Shown piece by piece: positions 10,726 to 20,096 of a DNA stretch of 64,000 nucleotides; positions within the stretch are counted from its first letter, which is position 1; every line of letters starts with the position of its first letter. Both the position numbers and the translations under genes were made by a program. The DNA comes from Mermis nigrescens. Lineage: Eukaryota > Nematoda > Enoplea > Mermithida > Mermithidae. The notes beneath the pieces are model-generated. The model ran no database searches. It had not been told where the DNA came from and saw only the letters and a program-made list of their open reading frames with translations. Location of the stretch: the NCBI GenBank assembly GCA_036768485.1, contig JAVLUZ010000142.1, positions 21,418,290 through 21,482,289 of the forward strand, given 5' to 3'.

Positions 10726-12463
10726 TAGGCAGGTACCTACATATAGGTACACACTACGTCCTTACATAAGGTAGACTATCTCCTATAGGATTTGAGTAAT
10801 GGCGAGCATTGGGATCTGGCTTGTCCCCTGGGATCCAGCAGACTCCCAAAATTGATTTTGTTGTGCTAGTTTTGGCGATTTCGCCCCATCAGACCCCTCA
10901 AAATTTGAGCAATCAGCAGTGCAAGATTATGCCTTTTGCAGCTTACCTACATACCTACCTACCTACCTACCACAGTAACATCATTGTTGTTGCAATAAAG
11001 TTTATTGCTGTAAGACATTAGCTCTTATTCAATTTACAAAATTGCATTGCACTCATTTACATTGAAGATTTTGTATCACTCATTGTCCGGTTCTCTATCT
11101 TCTTGCATTTTGGCTCCTTTTCCACCTGAAATGGATACATAGAGTACATGAAAAAATTTTGTGGGTCGGGGCGGGCCTAATTTTTGTAACATCACTGGCG
11201 GGGCGGGGCGGGGCTGGCTTTATTTCTTTCTTGGCGGGGCGGGTCAAACAATTTCGGCCCGCGCAGGGCTCTGGTGCATACCCCCACGCCCAGGTATGAT
11301 ATGTGGGCAGCACCAAAATTCTCGAGGGGGGTGGGCTGCAAGATTTTTCAATGGTCAAAGAATGGTGTGAAGTATGGCAAAAAACGCCATTTTTCAACGT
11401 TTCTCATCGAGCACTATCCATTGGCAACAAAAAAACGCGAAAGAAACATCAAAAAATTTTAAAAATTGAATTCAAGGGGGATTTCGGTTTTCCTTTTTTG
11501 GGAGGGGGTATTCGACCTTCTGGGGCTCATGTTATGAGGGTCTTTGCTTGGTCCGAAACATTTTGAAGACAAACAAAAATGCCAAAAAATTTGTGTCCGG
11601 GCGAAAATACACAATTTTCCGTCCTTCCATTGGCGCGAGAAAAAATCGAAAAAGAGGATTCTTATGGTCTTTCGAATTTATTTTGGGAACCTTTTGGATT
11701 CTGGAGGATTTCAGTCGGTCTATACATGGTCAGCAATTGAATTCGGGGGTCTGGGTGGGGCAAAATCAATAAAAATTTGCTAAAAACATGCCCAAAATTT
11801 AACTCTGAGAATTATCGAAATTTGCGGGAGGGGGAGGTATTTTGGATTCTCAGGAGTCTACTAAACCCGTGTCAGGCCCATAGCTGGGCGGCACCAAAAT
11901 TTTAGGGGGGGGTGCGAAATTTCTCGAAGGTCCAAAAATGGCCTTTAAAATGGTGGTAAGGCGAAAAAACACAATTTTTCAACGTTTCTCATCGAGCACT
12001 ATCCATTGGCATCAAAAAATTGCGAAAAAACAAGAAAAATTTCAAAAATTGAATTCTGCGGGGGTGTTTTGGTTTCTCGGGGGGTGCATGCATACCCCAA
12101 CCCCACCCCTCCCACGCCCAGGTATGGTGTGTTCTGTGTAGCAGTTTTATTATTTTCAAGGACATCTGGTCACGCTTGCTATGTATCATTTATTTATCAC
12201 ATAATATTTGCAAGAAATTAACTTTTAAAATGACTTCGAGGAAGAGTTCAAGCCGATTATTACTTTAAATCTTTTGCCAAGTATTAAAATAATACTTGAC
12301 TTCGTGATAGCTCTTTTGCTTTTTAGAATCAAAACAGGATACCCCTGCCAAATTGGTGGAAAAAGCTACGTACGTACCGGATTTGACTACTTTCGAAGAA
12401 GATATTATGAAAGAGTATAGCATAAAAGAGGATAGAATTTATGGAAAAAGTTATTGGTATTGA
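1622..12463 (+). CDS. mRpL24: mRpL24, mitochondrial large-subunit ribosomal protein uL24m (5 exons, 5' end missing)
   Basis: Coding exons are 1622-1805, 2664-2759, 5149-5252, 7665-7801 and 12327-12463. All internal junctions are GT..AG, and the pieces total 658 nt: one base closing a codon plus 218 codons and a TGA. The spliced protein shows the uL24 KOW region ([16 protein letters not shown], then [11 protein letters not shown]), the LVDPAD and VEWRYTE segments, SGREIPIP, and the C-terminal end KSYWY, matching animal MRPL24 (the human protein ends KVYWY). It is a component of the mitochondrial 39S ribosome near the exit tunnel. The N-terminal targeting part is not seen. Introns of 0.86-4.5 kb are filled with MITEs. 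AATAAA lies at 12582. The neighbour Tmco1 is convergent, about 3 kb away. Confidence 0.93.
1955..2232 (+). mobile_element. Family C MITE in mRpL24 intron
   Basis: It starts near GCACAGCATGG and ends in CGCGCATGTCTAG. The flanks AAAAGACC (1947-1954) and AAAAGACT (2233-2240) match 7/8 as a target-site duplication. It is the same family as 6122-6389 and 58474-58756: shared CAGCATGG end, GCTAAAATAGC stretch and C-rich right end. Confidence 0.7.
2664..2759 (+). CDS. mRpL24: mRpL24 exon carrying the KOW motif
   Basis: The acceptor TTGTTTATAG ends at 2663 and the donor is TGC|GTAAGT. The 32 codons (phase 0 both sides) give [13 protein letters not shown] followed by [12 protein letters not shown], the diagnostic uL24 RNA-binding loop. 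Confidence 0.95.
2988..3221 (-). mobile_element. Family A MITE (copy 2)
   Basis: The reverse-oriented copy begins CGCACCTGGGCG and ends GCGCACCTATG. Flanks GCGAAGAG / ACGAAGAG match 7/8. The internal core (GATGCCAATAGATAGTGCTCG) is the family hallmark apart from one base. Confidence 0.9.
3237..3544 (+). mobile_element. Family B MITE
   Basis: It begins CAGACATGCACAGCATGG and ends ATCATGTATG. Flanks GTCGTAAG / GTCGCAAT match 6/8. It lies directly next to family A copy 2. The interior resembles the B copy at 18610-18989 (GTTTTTCGGCGTTTCTGACGATGCTCT region). Confidence 0.65.
3553..4507. other. mRpL24 intron, unassigned AT-rich sequence
   Basis: T-rich DNA between two MITEs. Short ORFs here have no recognisable domain. 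Nothing else was identified. Confidence 0.5.
4516..4767 (-). mobile_element. Family A MITE (copy 3)
   Basis: It begins CACACGTGGGCATGG and ends GCCCACCTATG. Flanks ATACCTAC / ATACCTAA match 7/8. Confidence 0.9.
5149..5252 (+). CDS. mRpL24: mRpL24 exon
   Basis: The acceptor TTCATTATAG ends at 5148 and the donor is GA|GTTAGT. It encodes [12 protein letters not shown] through ALVDPAD, matching the conserved LVDP segment of MRPL24. It ends in phase 2 and is completed by the first base of the exon at 7665. Confidence 0.92.
5301..6043. mobile_element. Composite of B-like and second MITE sequence, split by a family A insertion
   Basis: It starts with the B-type end (ATGCACAGCATGGGAATTC) and passes into a sequence also found in reverse at about 26650-27000 (CGCGCTTGAGCCAAAA, GTGCATTATCTT, then a purine/C-rich end). 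The right end is AAATACGCCCCTG. Family A copy 4 (5685-5924) interrupts it. Exact junctions between the two families are not resolved. Confidence 0.55.
5685..5924 (+). mobile_element. Family A MITE (copy 4)
   Basis: CATACGTGGGCAGCACC ... GCTCAGGTGTG with a perfect 8-bp duplication GTGAAGAT (5677-5684 and 5925-5932). It is inserted inside another repeat. Confidence 0.95.
6122..6389 (+). mobile_element. Family C MITE (copy 2)
   Basis: CGTAGGTGTACAGCATGG ... GTGCATGTCTG. Flanks CCTCCGAT / CCTCTGAC match 6/8. The interior shares GCGCTAAAATAGCCT with copy 1. Confidence 0.65.
6575..6830 (+). mobile_element. Family A MITE (copy 5)
   Basis: CATAGGTGGGCAGCACC ... GCCCACGTGTG. Flanks TTTGTGGG / TTTGTAGG match 7/8. 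Confidence 0.92.
7097..7333 (-). mobile_element. Family A MITE (copy 6)
   Basis: CATACCTGGGCGTGGGGG ... GCCCACGTATG with a perfect duplication ATCGGCAG on both sides. Confidence 0.95.
7665..7801 (+). CDS. mRpL24: mRpL24 exon
   Basis: The acceptor GTGATTAAG ends at 7664 and the donor is G|GTAAGT. The first base completes the Glu codon begun in the previous exon. It encodes [20 protein letters not shown] followed by REIPIP, a well-conserved MRPL24 block. It ends in phase 1. Confidence 0.92.
7882..8660. mobile_element. Remnant of hAT-like sequence beginning CAGGGGCGG
   Basis: A hAT-type left end (CAGGGGCGGATTTATGGGGG) opens this intron stretch, and GGCGCTTCGCGCC occurs at 8200-8212. No matching right end or duplication was found, so the element limits are uncertain. 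Confidence 0.4.
9216..9302. repeat. (TA)n microsatellite
   Basis: About 40 uninterrupted TA units. They are followed directly by a block starting ACTAGTTGAGCTGCCCGGC. Confidence 0.97.
9440..9820. repeat. Minisatellite, unit about 58-60 bp
   Basis: About six diverged tandem units of the form CATATTTTTGATGTTTTGGG...GTTTTGGAAAATTTTTTT..TCAAAC. Peptides read from it are repetitive artefacts. Confidence 0.85.
9860..10255. repeat. Minisatellite, unit about 48-60 bp
   Basis: Tandem units of CTTATAGCATTGCCTATCTTG plus TAGCACGGGGTATCTTATATC-like sequence, about seven copies. The spacing and identity are minisatellite-like. There are no unique spacers, so it is not a CRISPR array. Confidence 0.88.
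10395..10645 (+). repeat. Conserved repeat tail ending in ACATACATACAAACAAAC before a TA microsatellite
   Basis: A GC-balanced block (TTCATTGGGCCGGAGCCAAC) runs into an A-rich tail and then (TA)n. Together with CCGGCGTTGCCCGGG at 9313 it brackets the two minisatellites. Arrangements like this occur at ends of dispersed repeats that insert in or generate microsatellites. The family was not identified. Confidence 0.45.
10649..10723. repeat. (TA)n microsatellite
   Basis: About 36 TA units. It is the right-hand partner of the TA tract at 9216. Confidence 0.97.
11298..11523 (+). mobile_element. Family A MITE (copy 8), right end atypical
   Basis: It begins ATATGTGGGCAGCACC directly after copy 7 and contains the TCATCGAGCACTATCCATTG core. 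It loses similarity after TTCGACCTTCTGGGG, so the right end is missing or replaced. Confidence 0.8.
11524..11878. other. Unassigned mRpL24 intron sequence
   Basis: Nothing recognisable between two family A copies. It has G-rich runs but no repeat ends or exon. Confidence 0.5.
11879..12126 (+). mobile_element. Family A MITE (copy 9)
   Basis: CATAGCTGGGCGGCACC ... GCCCAGGTATG with the full family core. Flanking octamers do not match, so the duplication has decayed or one side was rearranged. Confidence 0.88.
12327..12463 (+). CDS. mRpL24: mRpL24 last coding exon
   Basis: The acceptor TTTTGCTTTTTAG ends at 12326, and two bases complete a Glu codon. It encodes [20 protein letters not shown] and ends KSYWY-TGA, the invariant C-terminal pattern of animal MRPL24. 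Confidence 0.95.
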
Positions 12464-12581
12464 ATATAAAACTCCTTATTTGTTTATTTTTTATAGAACT
12501 GGCTGCTTTGCTAATGTGTTAGCTAGGTACATATTTATGTACCTACCTAATGTTGTTTCATTTATGTAGTTCGTAACCTCG

Positions 12582-12587
12582 AATAAA
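12582..12587 (+). terminator. Polyadenylation signal AATAAA of mRpL24
   Basis: AATAAA lies 119 bp after the stop codon in otherwise non-repetitive sequence. Confidence 0.6.
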
Positions 12588-13990
12588 ATTCGTCTAACGA
12601 AATTTGCACGTACTGGACATAATTGGAGATGGGCCTAACTGGATTAACTTTTTGTAGTCTATCTCACTTAGCCTTGCGATTTTCCTTTTAGAATTTTTGT
12701 AACAAACTTGTAAATGTAGGGACCTGCGTCTACAAGAGCGACACAGACCGACCTAACATTACCTTCGAGATTTACCTAGGTACGTAGTTAGGTACTTAAG
12801 TCTACGCTTAGTGCTGGCCCCGATCGCGCAGCCCTGGATAGCTTTCGATCTTTGGACCCTTAGAGACCTTACGGCTTCGATCCCCTCAGCCCTAATATTG
12901 CTGGCCGCTTTTATGTCGGGTGATCTCAGCAGCTACGCCCTAAGACCTAAGGCTACCTACCTAGTCTCGGTATTTGCCGCGGAGGTCAGTTGACCTATCT
13001 CAAGCTCAAGTTGAATATTTAACTTATTTTCCAATCAGTGCCTATTTCAGAAAGCTTTTTGGTTCCTAGTACGTGTAGGACAATAGACTATGAAAACAAC
13101 AACATCGAGCTCTAACCTGATCAATCATCTTTAAAAATTAGATAATATTTTTGAATAATTTTTGGCTTGAGAAATAATTAAGATTCCCAAATAGCATAAG
13201 TAAACATATGGGATTTACCTATCCGTCCACTCGGATGAGTTGCAATCCTCGACGAAGGAGTGGCCGACCTAACCCTTGGTATATCCGACAACCCCTGGGT
13301 AGGTTTTTCTCTATTTTAATTCGACGAAGAATTCACGGCCTGATTGCCGGACAACAACAATAAAGCAAAAAGAAAACAAAAACGTACGCGACTATACAAT
13401 CGTACGACGGCCAACGAGACTGCCAACAACTAACTACATTGGCCTTAAGAGACCATTACAGTAAAATAAACAAAGATCAAATTAACGTAATACTGAATCA
13501 CTTTTATCTCAGATCGAAAGTTATCGATTACACAAGCGGTATGCATGAAACAATTACTATTATCATACACTTAACTCTATGCTACCGGACAAGTATCTTA
13601 ATGTTTTTTATTATTGAAAATTGGGGAAATAATGGGAAGACCGAAGGCATAGCCCACAGTGCACTATCGTAGATAGCTACTAGTATTGGCTATGTTATGG
13701 CTATCGCGAACTGCTAAGGCAAGTTCGCCTACACGTGTAACTCTCGCAGTTACAAACTGAAACGACATTGTTCGGTAAATATAAATCAAGTCATCACGAT
13801 TATGCTAATTATATCTGAAAATCGCCGAAAGAAAGGCTTAAACGACTAGAAAGCTGCAAAAAGCTAAAATAATCTTAAATAGTGGAAAAACTGGATGACT
13901 AAGGATTGTTTTGTATTTCCTTCTGAGATTTTTGCAACTTTAATACCAGCCTGACCTCACAGAATTTGTCGGCTGCTGCCTAGTGCCCAT
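12588..13990. other. Intergenic region between mRpL24 and Tmco1, left part
   Basis: It contains short TACCTACCTA-type simple sequence and a less AT-rich part (about 12800-13010). No exon, RNA gene or complete repeat was recognised. Confidence 0.5.
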
Positions 13991-14243
13991 CACACCTGGA
14001 CGTGGGGGAGTATGCAACCCCCTCCCCCGAGAAACCAAAATACCCCCAGAAATCCAAATACCCTCCCCAGAATTTAATTTTTAAAATTTTTTCATTTTCT
14101 TCGCAATTTTTTGATGCCAAAGGATAGTTCTCGATGAAAAACGTCGAAAAATGGTGTTTTTCTCCATACCACCACTTTTACGGCCATTTTTTACCTTCGA
14201 AAAATCTTGCACCCCCCCGGAATTTTCTTGCTGCTTACGTATG
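13991..14243 (-). mobile_element. Family A MITE (copy 10)
   Basis: CACACCTGGACGTGGGGG ... GCTTACGTATG with a full core. Flanking octamers do not match. Confidence 0.88.
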
Positions 14244-14286
14244 GTTTGGTCAAGCAAAGAACGTTTCCATCCGAAAGTTCTTATGT

Positions 14287-14455
14287 TCAAATAAATTTTG
14301 CCCTTTAGTCCCGTTCCACACAAGTTTTAAAATTAATCTTCAAAAATAAGCTGGCAAATTTGCAATTGTACAATTGATCTGATATATAATTATCGTGATC
14401 TAACGAAAAGTTTCTTAGAATTTATGCCCAGTTTAATGTAAAACAGACTATAACC
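14287..14455. mobile_element. Family K MITE-like repeat
   Basis: It has a TCACACAAGTTTTA-like left part, TTGATCTGATA then ATTATCGT in the middle, and AAACAGACTATAA at the right end. The same arrangement occurs at 59012-59189, where both ends are clear (GTCTGTTTCACA inverted). Confidence 0.55.
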
Positions 14456-15160
14456 GGCAATTCACGCACTTCTACATACAGGGTGCCACGAAACTATAGC
14501 TTCTCCAGAAATCGACTTCTAAGCATCATGAAAGAACATACAAATACTATGTTGTATGACATTTAATTTAGCATCGGATAGATACTTTTTTCATAACGCA
14601 ATCTCCACCGCTTTACGTATTATTCGTTAGAAACATGCTATATATCGGTTTTTCAATTCTTACGACTATCGATTTAAAAATTGTTTCCTTCATTTCACCA
14701 GCGTGCCTCGAGTGCTTACATATTGGACCTAAGACTCCGACAATTCTGTCTATTTTATTTCAATTACTAATACAATACACACATTTTTTGATACTGTTTC
14801 TGCAGAATAGCCCGACTTTAAGCTTCGTAGGCACGCGTTTTTCCACATCTTTTGTCAATTTATCGAGATATGTAGATCTTATTCGGAGCTGATTGTGGCA
14901 AACTTTTTTTGCAAAACCCACCTTACTTTGTACAAGCATAAATAAATGCTCCTAAGATGGCAATAGCACATTTTTTCTATCGAACCTTGATGTCAACTTT
15001 CGGAGGGGCCTATCATTTCGTGACGCTCTGTACAAGTTGTAAATTTCCTTTCTGGTATCAACTTGTTTTTACAAAAATATTCAATTTTGTTATTCTAGGG
15101 GTGAATCCAAACCTACACATGCACTTCAATTGCCGCTCCTTAGACTACCCGTCGTACCAG
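14456..15160. other. Intergenic, nothing recognised
   Basis: An ORF of 85 codons at 14635-14892 has no recognisable domain and no splice or repeat context. It is probably a chance ORF. Confidence 0.45.
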
Positions 15161-15379
15161 CATGCCTGGGCGTGAGGGTATGCATCCCCCAGAAACCAAA
15201 ATACCCCCAGAATTCAATTTTTGAAATTGTTTCGCAATTGTTTGATGCCAATGGACAGTGCTCAATGAGGAACGTTGAAAAATTGTTTTTTTCGCCATAC
15301 CAGCATTTTAAAGGCAATTTTTAGACCTTTAAAAAATCCTGCACCCGCCCCCCCAGAACTTTGGTGCCGCCCAACTATG
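15161..15379 (-). mobile_element. Family A MITE (copy 11)
   Basis: CATGCCTGGGCGTGAGGG ... GCCCAACTATG. Flanks CGTACCAG / CACACCAG match 6/8. Confidence 0.88.
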
Positions 15380-15522
15380 CACACCAGCCGCTGATAGATG
15401 ACATTTATCTAACTTTGCAAGAATCTATACCTTTCACTTGGACGCAATAAAACAATAAAATTTTTAAATAGGAACAGCATGAGACAAACAAAGTATCAGA
15501 AACAAATTTGCACGACAGTTAA

Positions 15523-15618
15523 TCATCGAGCTTGCGGAGGCGTAAAAAATCCGGCACCGAATTGACCTTGCTTATTCATAGCACGCGAAGGAGCGAAACC
15601 GAGCAACTTTTGTAAATT
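15523..15618 (-). CDS. Tmco1: Tmco1 exon 6 (last)
   Basis: The acceptor TTTTTTTTGCAG is followed by NLQKLLGFAPSRAMNKQG and a Gly/Pro-rich end before TGA (15523-15525). The NLQK..GFAPSRA block is typical of TMCO1. Confidence 0.93.
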   Translation of the reverse strand, partial: NLQKLLGFAPSRAMNKQGQFGAGFFTPPQAR

Positions 15619-18600
15619 CTGCAAAAAAAAGTTATGTACTAAATTTGAAATAAGATAATTCTAAAAACTGAAATTGATCACCTGGCGAATTGACATTGTG
15701 CACAAAATATAAAGGAAAATAAATGAGCAGTCTGTAAAATCGTCGCCGGCCAAGTTTCTGTGAGAAATACCCTGAACCCATGTTATCGGCGTGAAGGGTA
15801 ATTTAGCAACGACTTTTCCATCAAATATGCTATTGAAGTATTTTGGTTAGGGTACAGTATTATTTAGCAACCTAGTTCCTCTATGATGACCTAGTCTATT
15901 TATAATTTTTCGATTTTTTTCTTCATTTTCCTCTTCTACGTTTTTTTCCTTTTTCTTACCTTTTTTATGTAAGTTTTCGTTTTATTATCCTGCCTACTTT
16001 TTCTGTTTCATTTAGACTTTTGCGCCTCATAAAACATGTAATCTCTCATGATATAATTATTTTTAGGTACACTTGTGCTATTTTACATACGTGTCATTTT
16101 TGTTTCTTCCTTACTAATAGCATGATGCACCTCTATACCTGTCATTCTTTCTTCTTTTTTTCAATATTTGCTTGGTTATTTTTTACTTTATTTTAATTTT
16201 TTTCCTTTTTGTTTTTTTTCTTTTTCTCCTCATTATTTCTTTTTATTTATTTCTTTTTGCTTCTTTCTCGTATTGATGACGTCTTACTATTGAAAAATTA
16301 CTACAATAATATTTTCAAATAATTATTCATCGGAATAATAAAAAACATTTAGGTAGATATGTAAAATGTCAAATTTATATTAAGAAAATATAAGTTGTAA
16401 AATGACATGTTTTTTAAATTTGCATACTTATGTTTAAAGAAATTTTAACTTATTTCAAGCATATAAAATTTGATTTAATTTTAGAATAATTCATATCGGA
16501 AATATACGATATGATAGGGAACGTTATAACGATTTGATTTCCATTCTCCTTGCTGACCACTACATCTTAAATATGATACAAAGAGGCATTGGTCTAGTAG
16601 GTAAACGATGTATCGGCTTACAGACGGGCCCCAAATTTTGAAAATAAATTAAAAGAGTAAAAACTGACAAAAAAACTAAAAGAAAAATTAAAGAGCAAAA
16701 TGAACAAAAAAAAATTATAGGATATTATTTTATTATTTTATTTATTATTTTCCAGGATCAACAATTTTCAAAAATATAAAGGACATAGCAGGGACAAAAT
16801 GATTTTATTTTCCGACGTATCGCATCCACCCATGGGCGTGGGGGATTTACAACACCAGAAGTTGAAAAATCCCAGCAGATTACTATAGACCATACGTGGG
16901 CAGCAAGAAAATTCTGGGTGGGGGTGCAAGATTTTCTGAAGGTCAAAAAATGGCCTTAAAAATGGTGGTATGGCGATAAAAACACCATTTTTCGACGTTT
17001 CTCATCAAGCACTATCCATTGGCATCAAAAAATTGCGAAAAAACCCCCAAACCCCCTTCACGCCCAGGTGTGCTATAGACCCCCAAATTCTATTTATAGT
17101 AACATATTTGGCCATTTTTGGCCATTTCACCCAATAACACCTCTCCCCCAAAATCTTCTTGCTGCCCATATATGATCGCATGGTGCTTTCCAATAGCAAT
17201 TCACAACTTGACAAACAGTAAAAGTTCTGCAAAAGCGAATTTTGAATTTACTCCGTTTACAGTGATATACATAGGTGGGCGGCACCGAAATTCTGGGGGT
17301 GGTGCAAGATTTTCCAAAGGTCAAAAATGGCCTTAAGAATGGTGGTATGGCGAAAAAAACCATTTTTCGACGTTTCTCCTCGAGCACTATCCATTGGCAT
17401 CAAAAATTGCGAAAAAACCAAAAAAATTCAAAAATTGAATTCTGGGGGTATTTTGGTTTCTGAGGGGGAGGGTTATTCTGGTTTCTCTGGGGGAGTGCAT
17501 ACCCGCACGCCCAGGTGTGGTGATATACCCAGTCTGAGACGAACGAAACCCAAACCCCCGCAACTGACGTTGAGCAAGATGACAAAGGGAAATGAATCAT
17601 CCAGAAAAAATATTTAAAACGCTCCTAAAATCATGTAGGGAAAAATATAGGCTTTTTAAAAGCAGTCTGTCGTCGAATAGACAATGCTTCAAACTCAACT
17701 GCTATCGACATCAATTTTTAAAATGTTGATTAATTCACGAATTCACTATACACTTACTAAAGAATTTATGCATAAATACGATACATGAGGAAATTGTACA
17801 GAAAAACATCTTGAAATGTATTCCTATAAAATAATTAAACTTCTCAAGTCGGCTGTTATAAGGACTCAAAGCATAGGCATATTTAAACATAGTGATAATC
17901 ACGCATGGGCATGGGGGTTTGGGGGGTATGCACCCTCCCAAAACCAAAATACCCCCCAGAAATCAAAATACCCCCAGAAATCAAAATACCCCCAGAAATC
18001 AAAATACCACCCAGAAATCAAAATACGCCCCCAGAATTCAATTTTTTGAAATTTTTTTCGTTTTTTCCGCAATTTTTTGATGCCAATGGATAGTGCTTGA
18101 TGAAAAACGTCGAAAAATGGTGCCTTTATCGCCATACCACCATTTTTAAGGCCATTTTTAACCTTAAAAAAATCTTGCACCCCCCAGAATTTTCTTGCTG
18201 CCCACGTATGGTGATAATGAACAAACGACCTAAAAAATACATTATGTGCTCAATAAAAACGTGACAAAGTCAGCGAAAGCCTCACATGCTATTAAACGTG
18301 CTTAGTAATGCAGTGAAGGCGAGACCAATCGCAAACATACTCTTCATCTTGAATATTGACAAATCCCTGTTACTAATTTTCAATCGTTCTTCTTGCTTTT
18401 CTAAAAAACAAGTACAAAAAGACAATAAGGCGCATAAGTGAAAATATTTTGGTTAAAAATGGAAATAAGAGAATAATGAATAATTTCAGCTCGAATCATA
18501 TGTAAAATAAAGGTTTTATTTTAAAATAAAAGTTTTTTTTAATGAAAGTTTTTTTGAATCTCTCATAATAATAGGATGATTTCAGAAATAAATGTATTAT

Positions 18601-20014
18601 GGTCATGGCCATACATGATCTTGGGGGGTTTTGGGGGTTTTCATTCCCCGCAGAATCATTTTTCACCCCCAGAATTGGCGATTTTTCAAGTTTCCTAAAC
18701 TTACCTGAAAATTGGTAGAAAAAGTGTCTTTTTAAGGGTTTTTGGCTATCTATTTGCTCAAAATCGCCAAATTTTCGGCGCTTCGCGCCATATATTCATG
18801 TTTTAAGCGATATATTGGTCAATTTATTCGACTTTTTTCGAAATTTTTTTCACGATTTCATGCTCTAGAAGGATAGAGTATCGTCAGAAACGCCAAAAAC
18901 GATGTTTTTTAACGCGTACCGGCCATTTTTGGGCCCGAAAAAGGCACTTTAAGTTTTCACCCCCAGAATTCCCATACTGTGCATGTATGGTCATGGCCAT
19001 ATCGGTTTTTGCATAATAGTTACTTCGAAGGAGCAATTTCTTCAAACATATCTACGAAGGTGTAGGGGTGCGAAGCACAAGTGGGCGTGGGGGTATGCAC
19101 CCCAATCCGAAATATTCCCCAAGAATTCAATATTTGAAATTTTTGTTTTTTCGCGATTTCGCCATACCACCATTTTTTACGACCATTTTTTGACCTTTAA
19201 ACCCCCCAGAATTTTAATGCTGCCCATCTAAGGTGCGATGGATACATGGAATCCCTCCTCATGGCGAAATAGATCGTTGGAAGTAAAAAAATACTTATTT
19301 AATATTTAATGATATGTACCTAATCACTCATAAACAGATATTCTGACTGAATTCTAAAAGTCTAATTCAAATTCCTCAAATATCCGGAAATAATTCCAAA
19401 ACACAAACTGTCAAAAAATATGTGAAAGTTTAGATAAAGATGGCTGAAGATGAATAAAATTACTGCAGCGCTCTCCTCTTGCTTTCATGCACTTGAAGCA
19501 ATTAATGTACAGAGTAGAATTGACGTGAACTAATGCCTTTTTTATTGAGCCCGCCCTGCAATTTTCCAAAAAATTTTAAAAAATTAGTAGATAACGTGCT
19601 GTTTTAAATATTTTTAGCAATCTGTTTGCTCAAAAGTCTCCATTTTTCAGCGCTTAGCGCCAAAGACTCGTTTTTTTGACTAAATTTTGTTCATTTTAAT
19701 CGAATTTTTCTGCTATTTTTTCAAAAATTCTTTGTTTTTATCTTGTGTAAAGATAGAACATTATCAGGAGAGCCGTAAAACAATGTTTTCGACGCGTATC
19801 CACGTTTTTTAAGCCCAAAAACAACACTTCCATCTCCTCTGAATTCCCAAGCTGTACACGCTGTCTCATTTCCACAATTCTCGTTTGCACCAATGCAAAG
19901 GACAAAAAAATTTAGTTCGAGTGGTAAATTAGAAAAGCTAAAAATCAAAAATACTCAGAAATAATAAAAGTAATAATAACAATAATAGCAATAATAATAG
20001 TAATAATAACAATT

Positions 20015-20096
<82 letters not shown>

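Larger units (their letters stand above)
8876..11273. mobile_element. Non-autonomous hAT-like element with GC-rich ends
   Basis: Inverted ends CAGAGCCCTGCGCGGG are perfect on both sides, with an 8-bp duplication GTGCATAC (8868-8875, 11274-11281), as expected for hAT. About 150 bp at each end are GC-rich and built from GGCGGGGCGGG units. The interior is AT-rich and holds two long TA microsatellites, two minisatellites and a block with CCGGCGTTGCCCGGG. No transposase was recognised. It lies in the last mRpL24 intron. Confidence 0.88.
8661..11298 (+). mobile_element. Family A MITE (copy 7) split by a 2.4-kb hAT-like insertion
   Basis: The left part 8661-8875 (CATAGATAGGCAGCACC ... GGGGGGTGCATAC) and right part 11274-11298 (GTGCATACCCCCACGCCC) rejoin exactly at the family A consensus. 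The interruption is 8876-11273, flanked by the duplicated GTGCATAC. Confidence 0.88.

Noticed and set aside
10261..10752. Long overlapping ORFs on both strands across the TA microsatellite
   Set aside because: They are products of the (TA)n repeat (poly Ile-Tyr) and neighbouring repeat sequence. No domain, no splice context.
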